Source: Allosediminivita sp964397775
Lineage (GTDB): Bacteria; Pseudomonadota; Alphaproteobacteria; Rhodobacterales; Rhodobacteraceae
Assembly (NCBI GenBank): GCA_964397775.1
Contig: CAYNKL010000002.1
Location: 1-64,000, forward strand
DNA: 64,000 nt
Direction: 5' to 3'
Translations under genes and position numbers: made by a program
Shown: positions 42,509 to 51,779 of the stretch, piece after piece
Position numbering within the stretch: the first letter of the stretch is position 1
Layout of the letters: each line of letters starts with the position of its first letter
Notes under the pieces: model-generated
Databases searched by the model: none
What the model was told of the DNA's origin: nothing
The model's input: only the letters and a program-made list of their open reading frames with translations

Positions 42509-43294
42509 ATGCGTGCACTCAAGATCGCCGCCACGGGCATGTCCGCCCAGCAGATGCGGGTCGAAGTGATCTCGAACAACCTCTCGAACATGAGCACGAC
42601 GGGCTACAACGCCCGGCGCGCAGAGTTCGCGGATCTTCACTACCAGCAGTATGTCCGCGCGGGGTCGGTCACCGCCTCGGACGGGACCGTCCTGCCGACG
42701 GGTGTCCAGCTCGGCCTCGGAGTCAGGCCCGCCGCGGTGTCTGTGCAGCTCGCGCAGGGTGCGCTTGCGGCAACCGGCGGCGATCTCGACATCGCCATCG
42801 AGGGCGAGGGCTACCTTGAGGTCTTACTTCCCAACGGCCAGCCCGCCTACACCCGCGACGGCGGCCTCAAGCGCAATGCCGAGGGCCTGATCGTCACTTC
42901 GGACGGCCATGCGGTCGCGCCCGAAATCGTCATCCCACCCGACGCGCGAAGCATCTCCATCAACCCTGATGGCGAGGTCTATGCCTACTTCGATCTCGGC
43001 GGCGAGGCGCAGCTGCTCGGCCAGTTCACAATGGCGGGCTTCACCAATGCCAAGGGGCTGGAAGCCATCGGCTCGAACCTCTTCGTCGAGACCGAAGCCT
43101 CCGGTCCTGCCATCCAGTCGACCCCCGGCGCCGACGGCCTCGGGACAGTACGGCAGGGCTATCTGGAAGAAAGCTCTGTCGATCCGGTCAAGGAGATCAC
43201 CGACCTGATCCAGGCTCAGCGGGGCTATGAGCTCAACTCCAAGGTCATCTCGGCGGTGGACCAGATGATGGGCGCCACGGCGCAGGTCCGCTGA
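42509..43294 (+). CDS. flgG: flagellar distal rod protein FlgG
   Basis: This 261-residue distal rod subunit has MRVEVISNNLSNMSTTGYNARRAEF, GGDLDIAIEGEGYLEV and the C-terminal EITDLIQAQRGYELNSKVISAVDQMM, all FlgG-specific. The ATG at 42509 follows TAGGAGAG. It overlaps flgA by one base. Confidence 0.97.
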   Translation: MRALKIAATGMSAQQMRVEVISNNLSNMSTTGYNARRAEFADLHYQQYVRAGSVTASDGTVLPTGVQLGLGVRPAAVSVQLAQGALAATGGDLDIAIEGEGYLEVLLPNGQPAYTRDGGLKRNAEGLIVTSDGHAVAPEIVIPPDARSISINPDGEVYAYFDLGGEAQLLGQFTMAGFTNAKGLEAIGSNLFVETEASGPAIQSTPGADGLGTVRQGYLEESSVDPVKEITDLIQAQRGYELNSKVISAVDQMMGATAQVR

Positions 43295-43710
43295 TGCGCG
43301 CCGCGGCGGTTCTCCTCCTGCTCTGGGCCGGATCCGCCGCCGCCGAGACCGTGGTGGCGACCCGCACGATTCGCCCTCAGCAGATCATCACCCGAGAAGA
43401 TGTGCGCCTCGACTCGGCGACCATTCCGGGCGCCCATGACGATCTCGAAGAGGTCATCGGTCTGGAGGCACGTGTTGCCATCTATCCCGCCCGTGCCGTG
43501 ATGCGCGGCACCCTCGGGGAACCCGCCCTCGTCGACCGGAACGAAATCGTCGAACTCGTCTTCGCGAAGAACGGCCTGCACATCGTGACGGAAGGCCGGT
43601 CGCTTGGCCGGGGTGGCGTGGGCGAACGCATACGCGTCATGAACCTCGCCTCGCGCGCGGTGCTATTCGGAACCATCTCCCCTGATGGCAGCGTCAAGGT
43701 AACGCCATGA
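43294..43710 (+). CDS. flgA: flagellar P-ring assembly chaperone FlgA
   Basis: This 138-residue secreted protein has a Sec signal peptide of about 17 residues. The SAF-type domain begins TVVATRTIRPQQIITREDVRL, and IYPARAVMRGTL is conserved. FlgA helps FlgI polymerise into the P ring in the periplasm. It overlaps flgH by four bases. Confidence 0.92.
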   Translation: MRAAAVLLLLWAGSAAAETVVATRTIRPQQIITREDVRLDSATIPGAHDDLEEVIGLEARVAIYPARAVMRGTLGEPALVDRNEIVELVFAKNGLHIVTEGRSLGRGGVGERIRVMNLASRAVLFGTISPDGSVKVTP

Positions 43711-44444
43711 AATTCAGTAACTTATCTACCCTCGGCGTGGCCACGTTGTTCCTGGTCACCGCATGCGCCCGCGTGGACCACATCGGCAAACCGCCGGAAT
43801 TCAACGCGCTTCAGGACAGCCCTGCCAATGCCGCGCGCGCCTATGCCACGCAGCCGATCGTGTCCCGCCAGCAGCGCGTGACCGACAGCGCCTCGCTCTG
43901 GAGCGGCGGCCAGCGGTCCCTGCTCGGAGACAGGCGCGCAATGAAACTCGGCGATATCCTGACGGTCGTGATCGAGATCGACGAAAGCGCCCAGATCGAC
44001 AATTCGACGACCCGCTCGCGCTCAGGGTCCGAGAGCCTCGGGATCTCCGACCTCTTCGGCATCCCCCAACGCATCAACGAAAACTCCGAGCCGGGCGTCA
44101 GCCTTGATAGTGCCGTGTCGCTCGACAGTTCGAGCCAGTCGAACGGCGATGGCTCCGTCAGCCGGTCGGAGCAATTGACGCTCCGCGTCGCCGCGACCGT
44201 GACCGAGGTGCTGCCGAACGGCGTTCTGCGGATCGACGGCGCGCAAGAGGTCCGCGTGAACTACGAACTCCGGGAGCTGCTCGTCTCCGGCTACGTCCGA
44301 CCGGAAGACATCTCGCGTCTCAACGAGATCACCTACGACAAGATTGCTGCTGCGCGGATTTCCTACGGCGGTCGCGGCCAGATCTCGGACATGCAACAAC
44401 CCCGATACGGCCAGCAGGTGCTCGATGCCCTGCTGCCCTTCTGA
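43707..44444 (+). CDS. flgH: flagellar L-ring lipoprotein FlgH
   Basis: This 245-residue outer-membrane lipoprotein forms the L ring. The signal ends in LVTAC, with the cysteine at residue 20. SLWSGGQRSLLGDRRAMKLGDILTV and VNYELRELLVSGYVRPEDI are family landmarks. It is coupled to flgA. Confidence 0.97.
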   Translation: MKFSNLSTLGVATLFLVTACARVDHIGKPPEFNALQDSPANAARAYATQPIVSRQQRVTDSASLWSGGQRSLLGDRRAMKLGDILTVVIEIDESAQIDNSTTRSRSGSESLGISDLFGIPQRINENSEPGVSLDSAVSLDSSSQSNGDGSVSRSEQLTLRVAATVTEVLPNGVLRIDGAQEVRVNYELRELLVSGYVRPEDISRLNEITYDKIAAARISYGGRGQISDMQQPRYGQQVLDALLPF

Positions 44445-44453
44445 GGACCCGCA

Positions 44454-44951
44454 ATGCGCAAGCTCCTTCCCATCATTCTTGCCCTGATCGGAACCGGTGC
44501 CGGGATCGGCGCCGGCATCGCCTTTGCCCCGTCACCGGAGGAGGAGATGGCCGACTGCGTCCCGGCAGAAGGCCATGCACCCGACGAGATCGCGGGGCCG
44601 CCTGCGGAACCTGCCGAGCCCGTAACCGACAGCGAATTCGTGAAGATGGCAAACCAGTTCGTCGTGCCGGTCGTGAACTCCGACTCCGTTCAGGCCCTGG
44701 TGGTGCTGTCGCTCAGCCTCGAGGTCGCGCCGGGGTCTTCCGCCGAAGTAAATACCCGCGAACCCAAGCTGCGCGACGTCTTCCTCCAGGTGCTGTTCGA
44801 CCACGCCAACATCGGCGGTTTCGACGGGACCTTCACGGCCCAGGGCCGTCTTGACGGGCTTCGGGAGGAACTGCAGGACGTGGCCCGCAACGTCATGGGC
44901 AGTACAATCCGGGACGTCCTGATCACCGAGATTGCCCGACAGGACGCCTGA
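44454..44951 (+). CDS. fliL: flagellar basal body-associated protein FliL
   Basis: This 165-residue protein has one N-terminal membrane helix, an acidic proline-rich periplasmic linker and a conserved domain containing VNTREPKLRDVFLQVLFDHA and STIRDVLITEI. FliL surrounds the stators and affects torque. It ends the plus-strand operon, seven bases from the convergent fliJ-like gene. Confidence 0.85.
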   Translation: MRKLLPIILALIGTGAGIGAGIAFAPSPEEEMADCVPAEGHAPDEIAGPPAEPAEPVTDSEFVKMANQFVVPVVNSDSVQALVVLSLSLEVAPGSSAEVNTREPKLRDVFLQVLFDHANIGGFDGTFTAQGRLDGLREELQDVARNVMGSTIRDVLITEIARQDA

Positions 44952-44958
44952 TCTCCGA

Positions 44959-45378
44959 TCAGTCGCGGTCGGAGTTTCGCAAGACACCGAGCGCATCCAG
45001 CACGTCCGCGTCCCGCTTGAAAACGCGTGCCCGGCGCCCCGCGCGCTCCTCCGCGACGAGCCGCTCGGCAGCCTCCCGCCGTGCAAAGGCATCCCGCGCG
45101 ACATCGCGTGTCTGCTCTTCGCGGGCGCGGGCAATCGCCTCCTGCCGCCGAAGCCCGGCACGCTCCCTCAGAAGCCAGTCCTGCCAAAGCGCGTCCGCCC
45201 CGATCAGCCGCCGCGCATCCAGCTGGCAGGCTTCCTCGCGGGCGCGGGTCCGCATCTCGTCGATTCCCGCGATCCGGGCGCGAACGCTGTCGCCCTCCTG
45301 CTTTGCGGTGCGCAGCGATTGCATCGCACGCTCCTCCAGCATCGCGGCAAGGCGGGCAATCTCGTCGAAGTCGCTCAT
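44959..45378 (-). CDS. FliJ-like coiled-coil protein
   Basis: This 139-residue, almost entirely helical protein is rich in Arg, Glu and Ala. Its size and placement right after flhB in a flagellar operon suggest the general export chaperone and FliI-gate coupler FliJ, which is always poorly conserved. The ATG overlaps the flhB stop (ATGA). Sequence similarity alone is too weak for certainty. Confidence 0.6.
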   Translation of the reverse strand: MSDFDEIARLAAMLEERAMQSLRTAKQEGDSVRARIAGIDEMRTRAREEACQLDARRLIGADALWQDWLLRERAGLRRQEAIARAREEQTRDVARDAFARREAAERLVAEERAGRRARVFKRDADVLDALGVLRNSDRD

Positions 45379-46466
45379 CCCCAACCCCTCTCCCGCACCT
45401 TCCGGCGCATCTCCTCGGCAAAGCGAATGGCCGCCGCCACCGGCTTGTAGTGCTCGGGCTGAACCTCCTGCCCGATCTCGACCGAGGCATGCAGGGCACG
45501 TGCCGTCGGCGGATCGGAGTGGATGGGCACGCCGGCATCGCGGGCGCATTCGCGGATCCGGGCCGCGACGTGATCTGTCCCCTTGGCGACGCAGATGGGG
45601 GCAGACCCCGGAGCGCGGTTCCATTTGAGCGCAACTGCGAAATGCGTCGGGTTGACGATCACAACGTCCGCCTTGGGCACATCGGTCATCATCTGCTGCA
45701 TGGCGATTTCCTGCCCGCGCACCCGGCGCTGCTGCTTCATGTATGGATCGCCCTCCGACTCCTTGTGTTCGTCCCGCATTTCCTTTTGCGACATGCGGTT
45801 GCGCTTGGTGTGATCGGCGCGCTGCCAGAGGATATCGATGGCACCGATGACAGCCGCCACGATCACGACCAGCATCAGGAAGCGCAGCATGAGCGAGGTC
45901 ATCAGGCCGGCGACTTCTTCGGGCGTCGCCCTGACGATGCCCGTGATCCTCTCGGCTTCGGCCGAAAGGAACATAGCCAGGATCACCGAGTAAACCATCA
46001 GCTTCACGAAGCTCTTCAGGAACTCGAACAGCCCACGACTGCCATACTTGTTCTTGGCGTTCTGAATCGGCGAGATGCGCGAGATCTTGGGGGCCAGCTT
46101 GCTCGGCGTGAACAGGATCGCCCGCGTGGCCAGCAGCGCCAGCAGGATGAAGGCGGGGGGCACGAGGAAAAGCGGGAGAACGCTGCCGAAACTTGCCGAG
46201 ATCAACTGTCCCACCGTCGACGCGGCACCATCGCGAAAAAAGAGCGTCCGCAGGCGATCCGGTTGCTCGATGAAGGCAGTCATCACGTCCGCCAGGTTCA
46301 GCATGCTCTGACCGCCGGCCCCCGCTGCAGCGACCATGAGACCGAAGTAGGCCATTGCCGTGAGCAGGTCCGGCGCGCGCGGAATCTCGCCCTTCTTGCG
46401 GGCCTGTTCGAGCTTGCGTGGTGTCGGCTCGTGGCTCTTGTCGGCGCTGTCGTCCTGGTCCGCCAT
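45375..46466 (-). CDS. flhB: flagellar export switch protein FlhB
   Basis: This 363-residue inner-membrane protein sets export specificity by autocleavage in the NPTH motif (residues 272 to 275). The N-terminus has KSHEPTPRKLEQARKKGEIPRA, four membrane segments follow, and RMSQKEMRDEHKESEGDP is the linker. The autocleavage site is intact. It lies four bases after fliR and is coupled to the FliJ-like gene. Confidence 0.97.
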   Translation of the reverse strand: MADQDDSADKSHEPTPRKLEQARKKGEIPRAPDLLTAMAYFGLMVAAAGAGGQSMLNLADVMTAFIEQPDRLRTLFFRDGAASTVGQLISASFGSVLPLFLVPPAFILLALLATRAILFTPSKLAPKISRISPIQNAKNKYGSRGLFEFLKSFVKLMVYSVILAMFLSAEAERITGIVRATPEEVAGLMTSLMLRFLMLVVIVAAVIGAIDILWQRADHTKRNRMSQKEMRDEHKESEGDPYMKQQRRVRGQEIAMQQMMTDVPKADVVIVNPTHFAVALKWNRAPGSAPICVAKGTDHVAARIRECARDAGVPIHSDPPTARALHASVEIGQEVQPEHYKPVAAAIRFAEEMRRKVRERGWG

Positions 46467-46469
46467 GGC

Positions 46470-47237
46470 CTACCGGAAGGGATTTGCGAGGAAGCCTTCG
46501 ACCACGCCAAGCCAGACCGGCAACATGATCGGGGCGCTCAGAAGAAGGAGGACGATGGAGCCAAGCGTGATCACAGGGGCACCGACGAAAGCAACCATGA
46601 GCTGAGGCATCGCCTTGTTGATGACGCCTAGCGTCAGATTGTAGAGCACCGAAAGAACCACAAAAGGTGCCGCAAGCGTAAAGGCGAGCGAAAAGCTGCG
46701 CGTGACCTGGGCCCGACCCGCTTCGGCGATATCGCGCGGATCCGGGAAAGCCAGGGCCGGCATGATCTCGTACGAGAGGATGACGAAGGCGGCCGCCTTG
46801 ACGTGAAAGCCGGTCAACATGAGCAGGGCAAGCGCCGAGATCCCGAGGATGTGGCCGATCGCCGGAAGCGGTTCGACCGCCTGGTTTCCGAGCAGCTGCG
46901 AAAGCGACGTCGATTGCGCCGCGATGGTCCCGGCGGTCTGGATCGCGATCATGAGCATCCGGACCATGAGCCCAAGGAAGAGCCCCGCAACCGTTTCCGT
47001 GGCCAAGGCCTTGACGAAAACATGCAGACTCGCTTCGGGGAGATCGATGCCGGGCAGGACCGCAGGCAGGATCGCCGCGGTCATCAGCAGGGCTGCAATC
47101 AGACGGACGCGGACAGAGAGCCACTGTTCGCCTAACCCGGGCAGCGCCGCGAAGGCGGCCCCGACCCTCAGAAACACGAGCAGCCCCGCCCAGAGCCCAC
47201 CGCTTACAAGTGCAAGCAATTCGCCGGGGGCATTCAT
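46470..47237 (-). CDS. fliR: flagellar export gate protein FliR
   Basis: This 255-residue inner-membrane protein has about six hydrophobic segments. QTAGTIAAQSTSLSQLL and LTLGVINKAMPQL are FliR landmarks. The ATG at 47237 overlaps the flhA stop (ATGA); in-frame extension to 47513 is not supported. It forms the export gate with FliP and FliQ. Confidence 0.95.
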   Translation of the reverse strand: MNAPGELLALVSGGLWAGLLVFLRVGAAFAALPGLGEQWLSVRVRLIAALLMTAAILPAVLPGIDLPEASLHVFVKALATETVAGLFLGLMVRMLMIAIQTAGTIAAQSTSLSQLLGNQAVEPLPAIGHILGISALALLMLTGFHVKAAAFVILSYEIMPALAFPDPRDIAEAGRAQVTRSFSLAFTLAAPFVVLSVLYNLTLGVINKAMPQLMVAFVGAPVITLGSIVLLLLSAPIMLPVWLGVVEGFLANPFR

Positions 47238-49315
47238 GCCGCGACAACCCCGACCAGAGAAGGCTGCGCCTCGAGCCCGATCTCCTCGAAAGACATGACA
47301 GGGTTCGCGATCCCCTTCGCCGACATGACCGTTCTCAAGAAGCGGCGCCGCCGGGCCGAGGTCACGACGGCAGGGAAAAGGCCGCGGCTTCCGGCTTCGC
47401 CGAGTTCCCTTGCAAGGCCGTCGGTCAGGCTCCGGAACTTCTCGGGCGGAAGCGCGACATCGAGCCCCCCACGGCTGCCTTCGATCTGGTAGGCTGCAAA
47501 GGTCTCCTCCCACTCGGGCGCAAGCTGGATCAGAGGAATGGTCCCGTCCTCGCGGCGCATGTTCGCCACGAGCTGGAACCCCAACCTCTGCCGAACGTGC
47601 TCGCAGATCGCCTCCGCCTGGGCCTGCTGACCCCGCATTTCGGAGATGGACTCGAGGATCAGGGGCAGGTTTCGAATGGAAACCTGCTCGTCGAGCAGAA
47701 GACGCAGGACCTGATGCAGGGTGTCGAGCTGGACCTTTTCCGGCACCAGTTCGTCGAGCAACTTGCGGTTGGCCTCCGCCCGTTTCGGGTCCGTAAGGGA
47801 GACCATTTCGTCCAGAAGGCGCCGCAGCGATTTCAGCGTCAGGAGCCGCCCGAAGTTGCGTTTGATCACCTCGAGCAGGTGGGTGGCAAGAACCTCGGTC
47901 GGCGTGACCATCGTCACCCCGGTGATCGCCGCGCGCTCCTGATCCTGCGCACGGATCCAGCGCGCCGGAGCACCGTAGACCGGTTCGGTCACGTCATGTC
48001 CCTGCGGCAACCCCGACGCCCCCTCCGGCACGAGGGCGAGCACAAGGTCGGGATGCAGAACGCCTCGCGCCATCTCAACGCCCTGGATCCGGATCACATA
48101 GGTGCCCGCGCCGAGGGCGCCGTCGTCGGTCAACCGGATTTCGGGCAGGATAAGCCCATAATGTGTCGCCACGAAGTTGCGCATGTTGGCGATGCGTACA
48201 TCAAGGCCGGTGCCCGGATCGAGGACCATGTTGACGAGATCTGAGGCGAACTCGACGTGAATATCGTCCAGATCGAGCACGTCGCCCATGGGACGGCGCA
48301 CCGGGCCGTCGGCCTCGGGTTCGGCATCCGGGATCTCCGATTCCGGAGGCTTCTTCGACAATTTCCAGGCCGTGTACCCCAGGACAACCCCGCCGAGCAC
48401 GAAGGGCACGAAAGGCAGGCCTGGCACGAAAGCAAAGAGAAGCATGAGCACGGACACGGTGCCGAGGGCCGCGGGATGCTTGCCGAGCTGGCTTAGCACC
48501 GCGAGGTCCGTGGCCCCCGTCGCTCCGCCGCGCGCCAGCAGCAGGCCGGCCGCGATCGAAATGATCACCGCCGGGATCTGAGTGACAAGACCGTCCCCCA
48601 CGGTGAGGATCGCGTAGGTCGAAAACGCATCGCCCACCGCCATGCCATGCACGATCGTGCCCATGATCATGCCCATGACAAGGTTCAGCAGCGTGATGAG
48701 AAGACCGGCAACGGCATCGCCCTTCACGAACTTCGAAGCGCCGTCGAGAGACCCGAAGAAGGTTGTTTCCTGCTGTTCGCGCTCGCGCCTTTCGCGCGCC
48801 TGGTCATGGGTGATGGCGCCCGCCGACATGTCCGCGTCGATGGCCAGCTGCTTGCCCGGCATCGCGTCCAGCGCGAAACGTGCGCCGACCTCGGCCATGC
48901 GCGCGGCGCCGCGGGTGATGACCGCGAAATTGACGATCATAAGCACACCGAAAGTCACGAGACCGAGGAAGATGCTGCCCCCCATCACGAAGTTCGCAAA
49001 GCCCTCAATGACGTCGCCCGCGGCGCCGGTGCCCGTATGCCCCTGCCCAATGATCAGCTTCGTGGAGCTGACGTTAAGAGAAAGACGAAGCATGAGCGAC
49101 GCCAAGAGGATTGTCGGGAAAGCGGAAAAATCCAGCGGGCGCTCGACGAAGAGCGTCACGGTAAATATCAGGATCGCCAGTCCGAACGAGGCCGCCAGTC
49201 CGATATCCAGCAAGAAGGCCGGAACCGGAAGCACCATCATGACGATGATCGCCATCAGCGCCACCGCGAGCAATACCGTGGGCCGGAAGAGCGTTCTCGC
49301 GTCAAAGTTCATCAC
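47234..49315 (-). CDS. flhA: flagellar export apparatus protein FlhA
   Basis: This 693-residue export gate component has eight N-terminal membrane segments. The FHIPEP-type cytoplasmic loop contains MPGKQLAIDADMSAGAI, and a large cytosolic ring domain docks substrates and chaperones. ALDAMPGKQ and FVKGDAVAGL are strong signatures. It heads the flhA-fliR-flhB-fliJ-like operon. Confidence 0.97.
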   Translation of the reverse strand: MMNFDARTLFRPTVLLAVALMAIIVMMVLPVPAFLLDIGLAASFGLAILIFTVTLFVERPLDFSAFPTILLASLMLRLSLNVSSTKLIIGQGHTGTGAAGDVIEGFANFVMGGSIFLGLVTFGVLMIVNFAVITRGAARMAEVGARFALDAMPGKQLAIDADMSAGAITHDQARERREREQQETTFFGSLDGASKFVKGDAVAGLLITLLNLVMGMIMGTIVHGMAVGDAFSTYAILTVGDGLVTQIPAVIISIAAGLLLARGGATGATDLAVLSQLGKHPAALGTVSVLMLLFAFVPGLPFVPFVLGGVVLGYTAWKLSKKPPESEIPDAEPEADGPVRRPMGDVLDLDDIHVEFASDLVNMVLDPGTGLDVRIANMRNFVATHYGLILPEIRLTDDGALGAGTYVIRIQGVEMARGVLHPDLVLALVPEGASGLPQGHDVTEPVYGAPARWIRAQDQERAAITGVTMVTPTEVLATHLLEVIKRNFGRLLTLKSLRRLLDEMVSLTDPKRAEANRKLLDELVPEKVQLDTLHQVLRLLLDEQVSIRNLPLILESISEMRGQQAQAEAICEHVRQRLGFQLVANMRREDGTIPLIQLAPEWEETFAAYQIEGSRGGLDVALPPEKFRSLTDGLARELGEAGSRGLFPAVVTSARRRRFLRTVMSAKGIANPVMSFEEIGLEAQPSLVGVVAA

Positions 49316-49538
49316 CTGCCCCCCGACTGGCGTGAGATGAACTGTCTCTTCCGAACGCTGCTATTCTCAGCTGCCGGCTCGTTCGACCTCGAGAACATGA
49401 CGCCGCCGTAATGGCGTCGCAGGCTGATCCATGGCGGACAGCCCGGCAGTAGAAGAAACGCGGCGCTTGATGACATTCTGTCTTCTCACATTCCGTGACC
49501 GGGCACCTTCTGGCGCCGGGATGGTTGAAATCTTGTAA

Positions 49539-51779
49539 TCAGGGCTGCGGCGGCGGCGCGGAAAGGCGGGTTTCCTCCAGGAGTGAACGAAGCGTTTCGC
49601 GTGTCTGCGCCGCCGTCTGTGCCACGCTTTCCGCGTCCACGAGCGTTGGTGCCGAGGCAATCACCGAAGGTTCTTCTTCCAACAGCAGGCGAGCCGTCTC
49701 CGCCAATGCGCCGCTCTCCGATCCGGTCAGACGCTGCCAATCACCTGCGAGCCAGGCTGCACGGGTCGCGCTTTCTTCCGCGCCGACCCCCGCGAAGAGC
49801 GTCTCTGCAAAGGCGTGATCCCCCATGGCGGCACGGGCCCTGGCCCGGAGCGCAGAGACGTCTTCGCCGTCGAGCGCCGCGAGTGCGACTTCAGCTTCGC
49901 CGGGCTGGCCATCCGATAGAAGGATTTCCGCGCGAAGAAGACGATCCTTGCGCCGGTCACCCCCGCGGTCCAATGCCGTCAGCGCTTCGCCCGGAAACCC
50001 ACCATCCAGCAGCCTGCGCGCGACTTCATGGTGAGGCTCTTCCTCGGTGATCTGCTCGGCAAGCTCGCCGTGTTGCAGCGCATGCTTGAGGAATTCGATA
50101 TCGTCGGCGTTTCGGCCAAGTTCGACAAAGGCCTCGGTGGCGGCCACTGAAACGATCTCTTGGGGAATATCCCCGGAATCCTCGAGCGCAGCGAATGCCT
50201 CGTCGAAAGCAGCGCTCGCAAGCAGCGCGCGAATGTGTGACAGCCAGAGGGCCGGGCCATTCTCTTGGCCCCGGTATTCCGTCGCGAGAGCCCCCGAGAG
50301 CTGCACTACCGAGGCAGGTACCTCCCCGCCCGTCTGGGAGGTCAGCTCCAACGAGTCCACCACGGCGTCCACGGTCACCGAACTGGGGCTGGCCGCCAAC
50401 GAGGACAAAGCCTCCTGGGCTTCCGCGATGGCGCCGTCCAGGGCATCTATGCGAGCCGCTTCAAGCGCGATCTCTTCGTTCGTGCCGCCCATCATCCGCT
50501 CCAGGCGAACCACGACCTCCCTCGCCGCTTCTCGGTACCCTTCCTCCGCAAGCCTCTGGACCAGCCGTGGACCCAGAGAAATTCGGAGGTGTCGCGGCAA
50601 CTCCGAAAAGGTCCGGAGGACAGAGCCCGTGTCCACTGGCGAGCCGGGCGGGATGTCGTCATAGCCGATCAGCGACCAGAGCGCCGCAGACGTTTCACAG
50701 CCGGTCATCCCGGCAAGCCGACCGGCTGACGCAATGCCGCCGTCCACGATCTCCGCGAGCGCCATAAGAACCGGATCCGCGCCACCCGGCTGAAAGGCCT
50801 GCACGGCCTTGGCCTCGGCACCGAAGCCCAAGTGTATGTATATCCGCGCGAGTTCACGTATCGCCTCCGGGTCCGGGCGGTCGAATTCACCAAAGAGCGC
50901 TTGCCGGCCTTGGGCCAATGCGTCCAGCGGCTTGCCCTCGGGCGCCCACGCGGCAACGTCCAGTTCCTTGGACCCGACGCACGCCTGGCCCCCGATGCGC
51001 ACCCTGGCATCGCGCGACGCCGTTCCAGACACGCTTTCGAGGAAGGGCGCCAGATCTTCCGAAACGGCCTGCGCAGGCTCCGCAACAACGGGTAGAACAC
51101 TCGGTTCCGGCAGCTGGGGCGCAGGCGCCTGGGTACTTGCAGACGCGGTCAGCAAACCCTGCGTCGCAGCCTGAGCAAGCTGGCGTGCGAGATCACCGCC
51201 CAGCTCGGAGTCTTGGAAGTTTGCCTCTGAAGCAGCGCTTGTCGAGCTTTGAACAATGTCCGGCCCTGGATTTTCCAGAGAGGGAAGAAGCGGCATGGGG
51301 GCACCTCTGGGACCGATCCCTGGTGCGCTGCCAATGCGGATTTCTGATAATGCCGCCCTCAGAGAGGATTGCTCCAGGCCCCCTCCGGCATCGTCAGTCG
51401 TGGTGCCGGTTGCCTCTGCGGCCCCCTCGACGCTTCCTTCCGAGAGGTCGACAACAAGCAGATCCCCAAGCTGGAAGGCATCCGCACGACAATTGCAGGC
51501 GAACCGGACAATAATCTCCTCCGGTTCCGGCCCCTCAAGGAGTTCAGCAACGCGCGCCCTGTTGATCCTCTCGAAGGCGCGAGACAGATCATAGCTACTT
51601 GCGGGGTCGATCCGGACGGTTGCCGATCCCCCCACATTTTCCACGCTCCATTCTGCGCTTGACGGCAGTCGAAAGACGAGACGCGTGAAATCGCCGTGCT
51701 CTCCTCCGCGGACCGTAATCTGTTGGGCTTCAAGCAATCCGGGCATGCAGATCAGAAGTGCGACCAAGAGGCGCCGCAT
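49539..51779 (-). CDS. large periplasmic motility-associated protein, function unknown
   Basis: This 746-residue protein has a clear signal peptide (MRRLLVALLICMPGLLEA) and no later membrane span. An N-terminal beta-rich part with GDFTRLVFRLPSSAEWSV resembles an AMIN-like module. A low-complexity linker occupies about residues 120 to 255. The rest is helical and repeat-like, as in TPR/SEL1 solenoids, for example ALAALDGEDVSALRARARAAM. It starts one base inside the end of motA and so is translated with the stator gene. Rhizobial motA operons carry the periplasmic MotC, but I see no clear similarity. Confidence 0.72.
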   Translation of the reverse strand: MRRLLVALLICMPGLLEAQQITVRGGEHGDFTRLVFRLPSSAEWSVENVGGSATVRIDPASSYDLSRAFERINRARVAELLEGPEPEEIIVRFACNCRADAFQLGDLLVVDLSEGSVEGAAEATGTTTDDAGGGLEQSSLRAALSEIRIGSAPGIGPRGAPMPLLPSLENPGPDIVQSSTSAASEANFQDSELGGDLARQLAQAATQGLLTASASTQAPAPQLPEPSVLPVVAEPAQAVSEDLAPFLESVSGTASRDARVRIGGQACVGSKELDVAAWAPEGKPLDALAQGRQALFGEFDRPDPEAIRELARIYIHLGFGAEAKAVQAFQPGGADPVLMALAEIVDGGIASAGRLAGMTGCETSAALWSLIGYDDIPPGSPVDTGSVLRTFSELPRHLRISLGPRLVQRLAEEGYREAAREVVVRLERMMGGTNEEIALEAARIDALDGAIAEAQEALSSLAASPSSVTVDAVVDSLELTSQTGGEVPASVVQLSGALATEYRGQENGPALWLSHIRALLASAAFDEAFAALEDSGDIPQEIVSVAATEAFVELGRNADDIEFLKHALQHGELAEQITEEEPHHEVARRLLDGGFPGEALTALDRGGDRRKDRLLRAEILLSDGQPGEAEVALAALDGEDVSALRARARAAMGDHAFAETLFAGVGAEESATRAAWLAGDWQRLTGSESGALAETARLLLEEEPSVIASAPTLVDAESVAQTAAQTRETLRSLLEETRLSAPPPQP

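Noticed and set aside
45027..46631. 534-codon plus-strand frame opposite flhB
   Set aside because: Antisense of flhB and the FliJ-like gene, which have strong motifs on the minus strand.
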